Assembly (NCBI GenBank): GCA_020055645.1
Contig: CM034548.1
Span: 47,670,296-47,734,295, forward strand
Direction: 5' to 3'
DNA: 64,000 nucleotides
From: Tomocerus qinae
Taxonomy: Eukaryota; Arthropoda; Collembola; Entomobryomorpha; Tomoceridae
The notes under the pieces were generated by a model, which saw only the letters and a list, made by a program, of their open reading frames with translations, ran no database searches and was not told the DNA's origin. Below are positions 26,452 to 38,565 of the stretch, one piece after another; within the stretch, counting starts at the first letter, position 1; every line of letters begins with the position of its first letter. The position numbers and the translations under genes were made by a program.

Positions 26452-27428
26452 TGAGCTCGCCCTACCACACATAGTTACAAACATATATTTGCAGGTAAAA
26501 ATATTGCTCTATCTAAAACGGTGATTATAATATGGAGATAATTTATGGCTTGGTCGTGGCTCTATTGCTGTAAATTAATGACACTTGGGTGAATAAACAA
26601 TGAGGAAGGGTGGGGGGCATGTGAAATGGCAAAAAGAACGGTTGTAGCATTAGAGATGACAGGGAAGCTTGTGGAATTGGTAAACAATGCAACAGAACTG
26701 TGTAACAATTGACCTAAGTAAGTAAGTAAATAAGTGAGAGTGAAGGAGAAGGAAGCCAAAGAAAACGGAGAGAAAGAAGTGCGAGAGAAAAGAGAAAGCG
26801 TGTGCATTGTGAATGAGGGATGGCATGGTTTGTGCATCCAGTAGGCCTATAGGCTCCTTTGCATGTCTTGTGTGTTGGACCTGTGTGCAGGGCAGGCAAT
26901 CCCAGAAGAAGTTGCTAAGTATCCTTATCGCATCTTTCCACTGTAGTGCATGAATGTGCCCCGATCTGTGTGTTTAGAGCGGATACTTAAGTTGAGCCTC
27001 AAATACAGAGCTAAGTAATATTATAAGTGTAAGTAGGAGAGAGGCAATAAATAGCGGAGATCAATCCCGTGCTCCTCTGGACTACACAGCTAGCTGCAGC
27101 TCCGTTTAGTTTAGCTCAGTCCAATTCGATCCCAACCAATCCAATCCAATCCACTTTACTTTTACTTTGGCTGGAAGACAAACCTTCCTTGCTTTTCTTT
27201 TTCTCAACTCAACTGAAAGTCAGTGTAGCGGAAAGTACATATTAGACAGACGTAGAGTAGGAGAGATCTAACAGAGTGGAGCAGGACTCGCCTCTCCAAA
27301 TAATAATATGAACACAAACTAGTATCTCCCATTTTGTACCTTTATCTAGTATCTCCTGGCATACTCCTCGCAGTAAATGGGTGCATGGACTAATATAAGG
27401 CAATCCTCCAATAACACACACACATATA
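26452..27428. other. Gene-free stretch
   Basis: Nothing supported. GTAAGTAAGTAAATAAGT near 26715 is a simple repeat. Confidence 0.6.
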
Positions 27429-27483
27429 CTACTAGTACATACTAGTACATTCTAGTACATACTAGTACTACATACTAGTACAT
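27429..27483. repeat. 10-bp ACTAGTACAT repeat
   Basis: About five units of ACTAGTACAT with one T-start variant and one insertion (ACTAGTACTACAT). Confidence 0.75.
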
Positions 27484-30400
27484 ATAATATGCCAGTCAAC
27501 ATAGCCTGCCCTAGCCACACTAAAACACACACCGTGTACTTAGCAGTAACTACTTATCTCTCCCTGGTGCACACACTAAACTCATATCCCCTAGAGCAGA
27601 AATGTTCAGGCACACACACAGTAGCATTAAAACACGCCCACGACTACTATTAAAAGGAAAAAAGAAGTAAACAAATTGGAAAGTCCACCAAGGAACATCA
27701 GAAAGAACTGGAACAAGAGACTCATCCTCACTTCTCTAATTATGATATCGATGCCGCAACCCTCGTAATGGAAAGTAAACCACCACTGCGCTGACTACTA
27801 CTATTTAGGCAGTAAGCACTCTCTCTGCAGTTTAACTTATATGAAATAATATATTAAAAGGACCGACAATGGCCACGTTCCTAGATTAAAGGGCTTAGGT
27901 ATGCACCTCTGAGTGTTTGTGTGGAGGAGGTGTGTGTGTAGTATAATATGTATGTGTGCGTGCTAGGGAGAGAGCTATTTGTCTTACTATGCTAGGAATT
28001 TTTGGACGGTGAGAGAGGAGCAAAGAAGAACTAGGCAAGTCAAAAGTAATTAAGTGAGAATGGAGGTGGTCGGACTTATTATTAGCACTAGTGGCGAGTA
28101 GTCTGCTGGTATTATATGGAAGTAAGCAAGTAGGTAAGTGTACGGGGAGAAAGACATTTTGTGCATTTACTATTTATAGGCATTTCACCTAGTGTTGGTT
28201 GGGATGTGAGCAGTGGTAGGGTTGAGTGGCGATACATACAATGGATTGCATTACTTTAACTTATTGTTACTAGGCCGGCATGTTATGTTAGATGGTGGAA
28301 AACAGTCAACAGAAAAACACAGAATTGTGAGGCTAGTTTAAGTGGACTTACATTTAATCCCCGTCCAAAGAGGATTCTCTCGACGAGTGAGAACAATTTC
28401 CTCTCCTCCTTCCGCTACCCAATCAATCCTTTTCTTTTAGTTCCTTTTCCTTGGGAGATGAGACGAAACGAGACGAGATGTCAGAGAAGCTCCCTTTATT
28501 TATTTATCTCCCACAGCTTTTACTTCACTTCGGAACAAGTTCACCCACAATTTGTCCGTTCTCTTTACTCCGATCAAATGTATTTCTTTTCGATGGGTTT
28601 TCTGTGATTAAAGATTGCACAGCCAGCGCATTCCTAATTTAAATTCAATTCTAAGTAAATACTCTCACTGTCTGAGTAATTATAAGCTACCACTTCACAC
28701 CGCCAAACCCATCTCTATTGTTTCTATTTCCAGAATGACCTAATTATACCTTATTTAGTATAGTACTTGCAGAATAACTTCTTATGTGGGTATAGTGCTT
28801 GCAGTAATAGCTAAAATCCTTTCCTCCACTAAATATGTTATTCACACACGAATGTACAGATGTCTGATTTAGTAGAATAGCACTTGGGCTGAATATTTTC
28901 CCAGATCGAGTGGTGAATTAAATATCTACCGAGTTGATTTCTGTATTGGAGTGGAGGTGACTGAATTGGTGGTGCATAGGGAGGAATTTAGTGTTAGTCT
29001 TACTTTGCTGTTGGTAGTGTTTGACTTATCTAACTCGGAAGAGTTGACTTAACTTGAGTTGATGGAGTTTCCCAAGACAATAGTAATAATAAATAGTGGT
29101 GACGGGACGAACAGGATAGCCTATGTAAAAGTTGTGCTTTCACGTCACTAGTGTTCAGCTAATCTCAGCTTTCCTCTTCCTTCCCTCGCTCGTTACTTAG
29201 ATGAGAGTGCAGTAGTTGTAATAGTCAACAGTGTATTTGCTTTGCTTTATTTGGCTTATGCTTACGATTAGCTCAAGTTTAGTCTTTTGCAGTGGTCCTC
29301 GATTATTCAGTTTATACTGAGTAATGTAGTAGGAGCACTGGGCACACAGACTTGGATTGTCTAAGTTGTCTGGTAAGTACAGTTGCTACAGCATTCAGTC
29401 AATAAATGTTAGTGCCACTGCATTAAAGGAAATTCCTTCTTTGCCGTCACGTCTGTCTTCTGTTTCTCTTGGCTAAGTGGCCAATATACGCCAAGTACTC
29501 TTATGTACTAGCAGCAGGACAGGACGGACAAGTTTAGCCAAGTATGTATATGTATACTTAAGCAACTTTTTCTTGCTTGTACGGATATTTATTTGAGAGA
29601 GAGAAGATTCGGTCTAACAATACAAACAGTAAATATGTAATTCCAGTAGGATTTCTCGTATGTATGTGAGGAGCGTCGGTGGGAAACGTGTTGGTAGGAG
29701 CCTCGGACTATGTGGAGGACTGATTGGAGTGGGTAAAGTAGTGAGTGAGTGAGTGAATGAATGACTGACTGACTAACTCATCTTTAGCTGTAGCCAGTTC
29801 ACTGAAGAAATGGCCAATAGAAGAACATGGACTGATTGTGAAGCGTGTGTGTAAAGAGATAGAGACAAGGCCGAACAGGCCACTAGCGTTTTCTCCTCCT
29901 TCAGTGACGACTGCAGTAATAGTAATAACAGTAATGATAATGGTATTAATAATCGTAGTGGTGGCAATAATAATAATAACGCTGAGCCACTCGCCTCACC
30001 CGATCCTCACGAAGAGACGTGGCCAGCCGAGCCAAATGGCTAACGAGACTTTCTCTTCAAAATAGCTCGACAGTGAAACTTTACTGAACTGACCACTCGA
30101 CTCCTCCAATTTCAATCCTAATGCCAACTCTCATAAACGGAGGCAAAGTATTATCTATGTAGCCACTTTCCTTTAGCCAGCAAGGATTTCTATCCCGAGA
30201 GTCAACCCTTTCCTTGGTTTTCACTTGAGACTATCTGTGAGATACAATGCAATCTCTGTAATGTCAGCGAAGGGAGCGACTAATGGAACAAAATAATGTC
30301 ATGTAACGCAGTTTTATAAGATATTTTATTGTTAGTCTCGTTCTGTTCACTCCTTTCCAGTCAAGACCAACAATTCTCACTTTGTCGCCAAATAATACAC

Positions 30401-33400
30401 CACTATGTAGATTATAGTAGTATTTATGTAAATTATGTTGCTTTGGATTTCACCACTGCCTTCTCCCGATCATGCCTCACTGGACACAAGAGAGAATTAA
30501 TGAAGTACATTAAAATAAATGATTCCGCTGGAAACAGTAATGCTATTTTTAACTTGTTTTCCAAATCTTGTTCAAGAGATTGGGTTGAATTGTTCGTTTG
30601 TAGTTCTTTTGGCAAGTGGGGCAATGGTGAACTCAATTGTCCAGGCAACTGTAAGTAGTTGCACTAATGTTCAATTCAGTGTTACAGTATTGCTAAATTC
30701 TTTGCACAAACAGAATCAACATGTGTAACACATTTCCTACACCTAGAACAATTTGTTTGTGAAAAACACCCGAAGCAAAAGTAAACACTTTGATGAGCTC
30801 CTTGGGTCGTTGAGCTACTTCGTGGTACTTGTATAATATGTACTCTGTAATGTCCGAGAGTAAGCGACTGATTGGGGCAATTGTCAACAAGCAGAGGAAA
30901 TCAGTTGGAATGTTCACTCAACCGTTGAGTAGTTAAAGTCAGAATAAATATTATTGAGATTGATAGATTTAACAAGTAATTCCTTGCACAACACCTTCCT
31001 TATTGTTAATACAATTTATACACTTTCTCTTTGTATACAATCGCTTTAAGAAACTGAACAATTATTGTAGCAACAAAACCTGATATTTAGTCTTAGTGAA
31101 ATGGTCACAAACGCAAGTGTTACTCGTTTGAAAGTCTTTTTATTTGGAATAAATCGTATTTCTTGCTTTAGAGGTGTAAATGTACAGGAAGATCACGAAT
31201 GTCTCAATGCGTTTCAAATGTAGTTGAAAGTATGTCGTAAGTTGAGATCCTGAAAGTTGGAGTGCTGAAGATCAAATCAGATCGAATGTGACGAGATCAG
31301 ATCAGATTAGTTGAGATCAGTTTGGATCTTGGTTCGATTCGAAAGAAATCCAGTCGAAGTAACTCAAAGGTATTTCTCAGATAACAGATTCTTTCCGTAG
31401 GAGCTCACGAGTTGGGGATCTTTGGTTTAGTTTCAAGTTTCGTTTAGCTTCTCGAGTGCGTCCTTACAGAGTCAGACACCGGTGGAAACTGACAAAATGC
31501 TCAAGCTAGTGTCGACTGTATATGCAGGAGTTCCAGAGCAGGGAGACGAAGAGTCGGAGTGAGTCAGTCCGGGGCCGGGTTCTGTTCTGTGAGGAGTCCA
31601 TTGAGTCGGCCTTCTACTTTACAACGTTCTCCAACCCAAAAGTTTCCTTCTTCTTGGTTAGTTGGGAATGAACAGGGTTTTCACAACTTTGTTTTACTAC
31701 CCAAAATTCATGCACACTGCTCCTTCACTTCTCGGCTCTGCCTCTCCTCGACGACCAACACTCTCTTTCCTCCTGCCCGCCTTTCCTTGCCATTTCCACA
31801 TTACAGACCATATACTTACTTAGTTTAGGCATTTCAGAACACAAACTCAGAGCTATGAAATTACTACATTATGCATGATGGCCACATACAATTATTCCTC
31901 GCCAAAATTGTATAGTACGTAGTTACAGTTATTATAAAGTTACTAATCGGAAACATTAAACATACTGTGCTTATGTATTTAAATTAACTCACTTTGTCCG
32001 TCCACTTTTTACAGAATCAACAAATATTGATTTTAACAAGCAATGCTCTACTCATGCGACATAATTAGATTACTGCTATTGTAATATACATCTAATAGTA
32101 ATTGTTGGCAACTAAAGTTTAAAAATTGTGTAATCTGCCGGAAGCAAATCCTCATTAAAACTATAGGTAACATTATTAGTAGCGAGTACCTCCTGGGGGC
32201 GAAGGCTTTTAGTGAAAAATAAGTGTAACCCTCCTTTCTCGATCAGGGTCGTATTTGTATTAGAGTTTTAGACGGTAATTCCATAGGCTGTCCTTTCCAC
32301 TATTTAGGATGCAAAAGTTGTCTCTGGCCGAATATGTTCAAAAGTGGTATGAATTTTTTAGATTATCTATAGCTAACCTATAAGTTTGCATTGCATATTC
32401 ATTTTAGAAGGTTGGAAAGTGGAATTAACAATTTTTGGTTTCTAGTTTCAGATTTGCAGAATTGGATTGGATTTTAAAAAACATCAAAATCTAATATCAA
32501 GAATAATGCAATTAATATCTGTTTTCACTGCAAGGTATACCAACTTATTTTCTTCAAATTGTGTGCTAATATTACATTCAGGGCATTGTAGAAGACAAAA
32601 CTTGTATTTATTTACGAGGAAATGTTAATATTGAGAATGATGCTTTGCGATATTTTGTCAAGAAAAGCTAAAAACATTTTCTCCGGCGAATTCTCGATTG
32701 AAAATATAATTTGCAACCTTTCGAGATATGAAAATCAATCTCCAGTGGCCAAGTTTCCCTCAGGTCTTTTCAATACATTTCTCCATAATATTAGATTACA
32801 TTAAATGCATTAGCTAGCATTCCTATCGTACGTAGATTCTGATGTGGTGAAGCGGACGGCGGCTCTCCATCATTTCCTTTCCTATGAAGGTACTTAAATA
32901 GCGTCCATAGTATTGTATTTTATTACATCCAGAACATCCTCTCTCTCTCGATGGCCACAGAGGACAGAGGAGATATACTATATACTATTATGTATAGTAA
33001 TATATATTATGTATATATCAACGTAGCATGAATAAATATGAAACATAATATGTGAGTGGATGCGTGTGTGCCAGGGAAAGGAGGTATTTACCAACTTTAC
33101 ATTGCTTGGAATTGACAGTTGGTGTACTTGGGTTGACTCGGCTTGGGCGAACGTACCTTGGAATGCTTAGTGTTCTGTGACAAAGGTCTGAGAGCCAGTG
33201 TAGTGGAAAGGGCTTTTCATCTCAACAATAAAGTGGATGGATGTACGTAAAACACAATAACAGATGCATTTCTGAGTTTGTAGCCGCAAGGGATCGTTTG
33301 TCTCACTTTTATGACCTCGCTTTGGATTGCTTTCGCATTGCAAATTCAAAGGAATAAATGGCAACTTTTATTATTTTTACGGGAGAGAAAATGTTTTGGG

Positions 33401-34260
33401 CTGGAAATATTATTGACTGAGTTTACCTAATTTGTAGTAAATGTTTGATGTTTGATGACAAATGATAACAGTATATATGTTTGTATATTATGGAAGTGCG
33501 GAGTTTACAGCCGCCTTCTGTTCTTTTCAATTACTCTTTGAATAGATGCTGGTTCTTAGGGCGATTTATGGTGCTAAGAAAGTCGTGAGAAACGGAATAA
33601 TCTGAATTAGTATCTTTATATGTACATAAAAGTAGGAAGTGCATGCAGCTTGGCTAAGGGCAACAACACATTAGTGCTCAGGTAGGTACAAATAATGTTT
33701 AATGCCCTGGCTTTTCTCATCAAAATTTTATGTACTTCATAAATTCGGGGAGTGTTATGACTACTTATGAAGATTTAGTTAGCGGCCATTCGGCATTTAT
33801 GGTGAAGTGTAAAAGCCCTAAAGAAATGCTCATTAAAATGTCAATAATATGTATTCGTATTAGTACAAAGATTATATTCCATGTCAGAACAAAACATAAC
33901 TCGGAGAAAGTTACATTCCGAGGGAAAAGGCTAAGCGGGGCGGAGAAGGAGTTGGTAATTTATGGCCGCTTTGTATGAATACATTGTAGAGACTCCCTCC
34001 ATGCATCGTTAGCTCCCTGTGTCCTGTATTCTATTTCAACCATATTTTATTAAGATGGATTTCTGATAATGGAATCCATACATTATTTTATGCAATTAGA
34101 TTTCCGCACTACTTTCAACTTTAACTTACGCACCAAAATTTTGCTGACGCCCCAGTCCTTCGGAATAATCTTTAAAGTTCCCATTTTCTTTGCTACGTCG
34201 AAACACTTCTCCTCACTCAGGATTTATTAAAATATTTCTACTTATTTCTTATCCATTATA
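27484..34260. other. Gene-free stretch
   Basis: No recognisable gene on either strand. TGAG/TGAC simple repeats lie at 29738-29778 and TAA-rich triplets at 29930-29985. GATCAGATCAGATTAG words at 31280-31325 are low complexity. Confidence 0.55.
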
Positions 34261-34269
34261 TGTAGATAT

Positions 34270-34291
34270 AAAAAAAAAAAAAAAAAAAAAA
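34270..34291. repeat. Poly(A) run of 22
   Basis: Uninterrupted A22 on the plus strand. It may be a retroposon tail on the plus strand, or the poly(T) end of the tRNA-like element that lies to its right on the minus strand. Confidence 0.8.
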
Positions 34292-34576
34292 GCTCACACC
34301 ACTGGTTTGTTTCGTTAGAAACCAATTACACCAGTTGAACATATCTCACTTTCTTTTAAATGTTACGTTAAGTAGTACGAAGAAATGTTAAGGTATTTCT
34401 CCATTCGGAGTTACAGAAGCGGGAAAACCATTGCATGATGCATAATTAGTAACAGCCGTAACTGCTAAATACATCAGCGGTGGAAAAAACCGTATCCAAA
34501 CACCAATATCGCCAAGCATCGAAGCTGTGACCACTCGCCATAGAGATTGACACTCTACCACGCAAGCCACATGTGC
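34292..34576 (-). mobile_element. Possible tRNA-derived SINE relic
   Basis: On the minus strand an A-box-like word (TGGCTTGCGTGGTAGAG, starting at 34569) is followed 44 bases later by a B-box-like word (GCTTCGATGCT, starting at 34525). The spacing is that of tRNA promoters (positions 8 and 52). The acceptor and T stems do not pair, so this is not a tRNA gene. The segment then runs about 230 bases to a poly(T) on the minus strand. A SINE normally ends in A-rich sequence, so the T-rich end is odd and keeps the call tentative. Confidence 0.3.
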
Positions 34577-34599
34577 TGGCTTGCGTGGTAGAGTGTCAA
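34547..34599. repeat. Perfect 23-bp hairpin with 7-base loop
   Basis: TTGACACTCTACCACGCAAG CCA at 34547-34569 pairs with its exact complement at 34577-34599 across the loop CATGTGC. There is no mismatch. One arm coincides with the A-box-like word of the SINE-like element. Confidence 0.95.
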
Positions 34600-34923
34600 G
34601 ATATAATTTATACACTGTCACATATAATTCATATACTCTATTAGCACTATGTGCGTAATCTTAACAATATTGCTAAATAAATATCTAGGTAAATATTCAG
34701 TCATACTCTATAATATATTTTTTGCTTCAGATCTGTGTAAGTTCTGCATAGGTATAAACTATTTGGCATCTAATGCCCTTCTTATTTCCCAAATGTTATA
34801 GGTATGTATCTTTTACTACAGACATTACAAATTAAATGTCACAATGTGTCATAATTCAGTGTACTAAAATCTGCCAGAGTATTACTGAGGTCTTTTTCAA
34901 ACTCGACACATACGTAGAATTCC

Positions 34924-35075
34924 AGGGGCCTAACGATTTTTAGGCCTCGTTAATGCGCGCAGCTACTCGACATCAAAATAAAGACTACAAAGGAAAATGG
35001 AGGTAGGAGGCGTTCTATGTTTTTCTGTTTTCGTCAGCTACGTTTTTTAACCGGGCTTAAAAATCGATAGGGCAC
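34924..35075. mobile_element. Short MITE-like element with imperfect terminal inverted repeats
   Basis: The left end GGGGCCTAACGATTTTTAGG continues to GTTAA. The reverse complement of the right end reads GTGCCCTATCGATTTTTAAG then CCCGGTTAA, so about 25 bases match with a few changes. No coding capacity. No clear target duplication. Confidence 0.4.
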
Positions 35076-35989
35076 TAGTACTTTACCTATGTCAGATTTT
35101 AAAGAAACCTGTATGTACATATATGTGCCCATAATATAATGAAGTACATGTGCCAATGGGTAATTCTTCTGTTTTTACTTTACGCTGCTACACATTGTTG
35201 AAACGTATTGGAGTGGAGAAATATTGGTTTCGTTGAATTTAGAGTTCCTTTAAAAAACCTATGAATCACATCAGAAGAAGTAGGAGTAGAAAAGATCAAC
35301 GAGTGAAATATGTATGGAATAACGATGCTGCGTTACTTATTTTTTCAGAGTCCTGACTATTATGTTTCTATGCATGTGGATACATTCATATGTTATGTGC
35401 ATAATAGTGTATCCTTCGTATTGGAACCAGTCGACTCGGCCGAGTTGTCAGTTTCTTCCCTATCCCTAAAATATGGAATTTTCAAAACGAGGACAGAGGA
35501 AGGGATGTGAGAAAGCATACATGAGCCGTACTAATAAGTATGCTAATGCCATACATACGCTTCTTCGCTTCTTTCCCGCTTGTCTAATATTCAACAAAAA
35601 ACTTTGGAATTTCTCTATGCATTTAATACAGTTTCTATATTCTAAAAACTTAGCCTTTTTACTTATGAAATTCAAAGTATTTCTAATTCAAAGTACTTTA
35701 CTTTCAGCCGGAGTGTGTTACATTTACTACCGCAGAACATGAAGTATGTGGCGCCGCATTGAAAGGTAGAGTTCTCTGAGGTCATCTACCAAAAATTGAA
35801 AACGTATTAAGTTAAATTGGCATTGTCCATCGAATGAAAATATTTTTAGCATACTCTATGATAGTCTATTCCTTGAAAAATGTTTGGTCAATACCCATTA
35901 TTTCAAATGCAGTATAGAAACGACACACACCAATTTAATTTTCGTGAACATAAGCAAGTACTGATATTTATTACTTACCCTTTCATCAG

Positions 35990-36277
35990 GGCCGGATACT
36001 AGGGGTGACAAGTCAAGTCAAAAGGGGTGGCAAAATTGAAGAATTTTGTGATGGAAGTTTCGAATGATTCATTCCACTACTTTAGGGCAAAATAAACATC
36101 TAAAAGAGACAGATTGTAATATTTCATTTTATACTACTTTTTCTTGTAACTAACATTATAAACATTTCGCATACTTTCCTTGTCCCATAGAAACCATTTC
36201 ACAGTTAAAATTGATGAGGTAAATCTAGCAAATATTTTATTACGTCGACAGTTTTTCAAAGCCGGCCTGATTTTGCT
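35990..36277. mobile_element. Possible hAT-like MITE relic
   Basis: The left edge reads CAGGGCCGGATACTAGGGG and the reverse complement of the right edge reads CAGGCCGGCTTTG. CAGGGCCGG-type ends are common in hAT elements. No matching 8-bp duplication is seen, so confidence is low. Confidence 0.25.
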
Positions 36278-38425
36278 CAATTTTGACCGAATTGGAACGA
36301 ACAGAAATAAATGAGCTTTTTTAAATCTTAAATGTGTTCCCAGTGGGGGAATTAAAATGTTAGTCATAAAACCAGTTTGAACATATTAAGGTTGCAATAG
36401 TTTTCTAAATTTTTATTAATTAACCGAACAAAATAGGCGATAATTATGTTTAACATACCTAGAAAAAATAGAAGTCACTCTAGAAAAAACCAATTGCAAA
36501 AATTTTTGATGGATGGCCCACATTAAATTAAAACTTACATTTAAATAACAGTTAAATAGACTAGGCCAAATAAAGCTTAAATAATATTGCCTTTTGGATT
36601 TTTAGGTAAGAATAAAAAAGGTAGTTTATTGGTTAAAAGTTTCTCGCTTAGTAGTTACTATAGCTTATAGTTATGCTTATAGCTTATGTGCCTCTTGCTC
36701 TGGCCATATTATTTTGGAATCGCTGTGATTTAAAGATATCACATAAAAATTGTTCCACATATGAATATTTTTGTCTTGAGATTGTAATTTCGTGAAGTAG
36801 GTCGTACTATGAATGCTAAAAATCAGGAACATGAAGAGAGAGTGGTATTTGTATGTGGTCTGCGTATTCGCCAATCTTTGCAAAAAAGTTTTAAAGAGAA
36901 AACAAATACCTATTATTCCCAGGTAAACACATTCATTTCTTTCCCTCAAGTAAGTAGTGTTTTCACTTGGCAAGGATTCAAACTATAGATTTTGAAACTA
37001 GAGCAAAGTTTTGGGATGTGTGTATCCAGATTATGTAAGAGAGGAGTCAGGAGTTCTCTCCTGATGCCATTTCTTGACATGGTCACGCTCCTTCTATGAC
37101 AGCGTCAGAGTGACGTGACTTGTTCCGAATTGTTTTTTGGATCACGCTAGTCATTGACCTGATAAAGAGAATGATGTACTATAACTGAAATGAAGGAACA
37201 AATTTCAAAAAGTGCATGAGTATTACAGAAATTGTTTTCATTATCATTGAGGAGCTACATATTGTTTGGCAGCAACTCAGCTTGTGTGCCTAAGAACTTC
37301 AGCTTTACATCAACTTGTTTGTCTAAAGGGTGCACTTCAGTTTTGAGTGATGTAGTCTAATGGATCTTCAGCGAAATCGAAAGTGCAACTTTCCAGCTAT
37401 AAATCGACAAACTATTCTAGCTGGTCCAAGCCATCACACTTTAAACAAAACAAGGCACTACACATAGAAACACCACAACTAAGTACCATGAAACCGATAA
37501 ATAATACTCTCCCAAACAGCCAAGAGTTTACCTGAACAAAATTTATTGACGCAGGCTTAACGACTCTTTAATACGATAAATATGATTTCTCTAGAGATTT
37601 TCATCGTGTTTCGAGTACAATCACCATCACAAAATGTACTACTTAAGTAATGCAACTGAAATTATTCAATAAACATTTTGAAATTTTCTCTACTCTATTT
37701 CCTGATGCTATTTGATTAAATAACTTTCAATTTCAAGAAATTTTCAACTAATCTAATTAATACAAGTCACTTAATACATTTCTGAGAAATGGGCTTCACT
37801 TCCTTGTAAAATAAATATGGTAAATAAATAATATTATACTCCAAAAGGGATTTAATAATGGGTTATATTGAAAGTGGGTGTAAAACAAAAGAATTTGGCA
37901 GTTCGTACAAAGGGTTTGGCAGTTAGGCCATAAAGGAATTTGGCTTTAAATTAAAGAATTAGTATTATAAGAAAGGAAAGTGGCTGTTTTTGCGTAAAAG
38001 AATTGGCAGTATTTTATAAAAGATTTTAGCAGTAATCAACAAAGGAAAGTGTACATTAAAATAAAGAGTACATGTAGTCGAGTGGCTCCAGTGGTATTTT
38101 TGACATAATTATTTTCCACATGAAAGATATGTTCAAACATGTTATATATTCTTGGTATAGCTTTATATTTTTATAGTCAATAATAATCTACTGTTTTCAG
38201 GGTTGCCTTTTTTATTACTTCTTAATTATTTTTTCTTATAAGTGAAAATAATGAAAAATAAATTAAAAGTAAATTATGGTGTTATATTCCACGAGGAAAA
38301 TTGGGTGATAACAACAACTAAGTGTGACAATAAGTACATTAAATACAGTCAGGGATGGCAAGAAATATTTTCCCTGCCATGCCTGACTGTTCCATGTGAC
38401 ATCCAATATTAATCGAATTTAATTT
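36278..38425. other. Gene-free stretch
   Basis: AT-rich and without a supported gene. At 37860-38060 a loose ~25-40-base repetition of AAAGAATTTGGCAGT/AAAGGATTTGGCAG words suggests a decayed tandem repeat. Confidence 0.45.
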
Positions 38426-38429
38426 CTTA

Positions 38430-38565
38430 AGGCCGCAGCGAGAGAGGGCACCGGGGGACGTGCCCCCCCCCCCCCCGAACTCAATTTTTTGTCTAAAATC
38501 GCGCGTAAATTAGCATATTTTTTTTCGGTGGCCCCCGAAATTTTTTCTGGTTGCGGCCCTGATTG
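38430..38565. mobile_element. Small palindromic MITE with C14 run
   Basis: The left arm GGCCGCAGCGAGAGAGGGCA then CCGGGGG faces a right arm whose reverse complement begins AGGGCCGCAACCAG and ends in CGGGGGCCACC. The inner side of the left arm carries C14 (38463-38476). It sits as a GC-rich island in AT-rich DNA. Terminal AGGGCCGC is hAT-like. The target duplication is not clear. Confidence 0.4.

Noticed and set aside
29838-30065. 75-codon frame with a run of Ile and Val resembling a membrane segment
   Set aside because: The hydrophobic run is a translation of TAA/TAG/TGG-type triplet repeats.
30329-30728. Overlapping frames of 109 and 69 codons on the plus strand
   Set aside because: Two different frames and the minus strand are open together; none shows a motif.
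31331-31345. B-box-like GGTTCGATTCG
   Set aside because: No A box at the right distance and no acceptor stem, so not a tRNA or SINE head.
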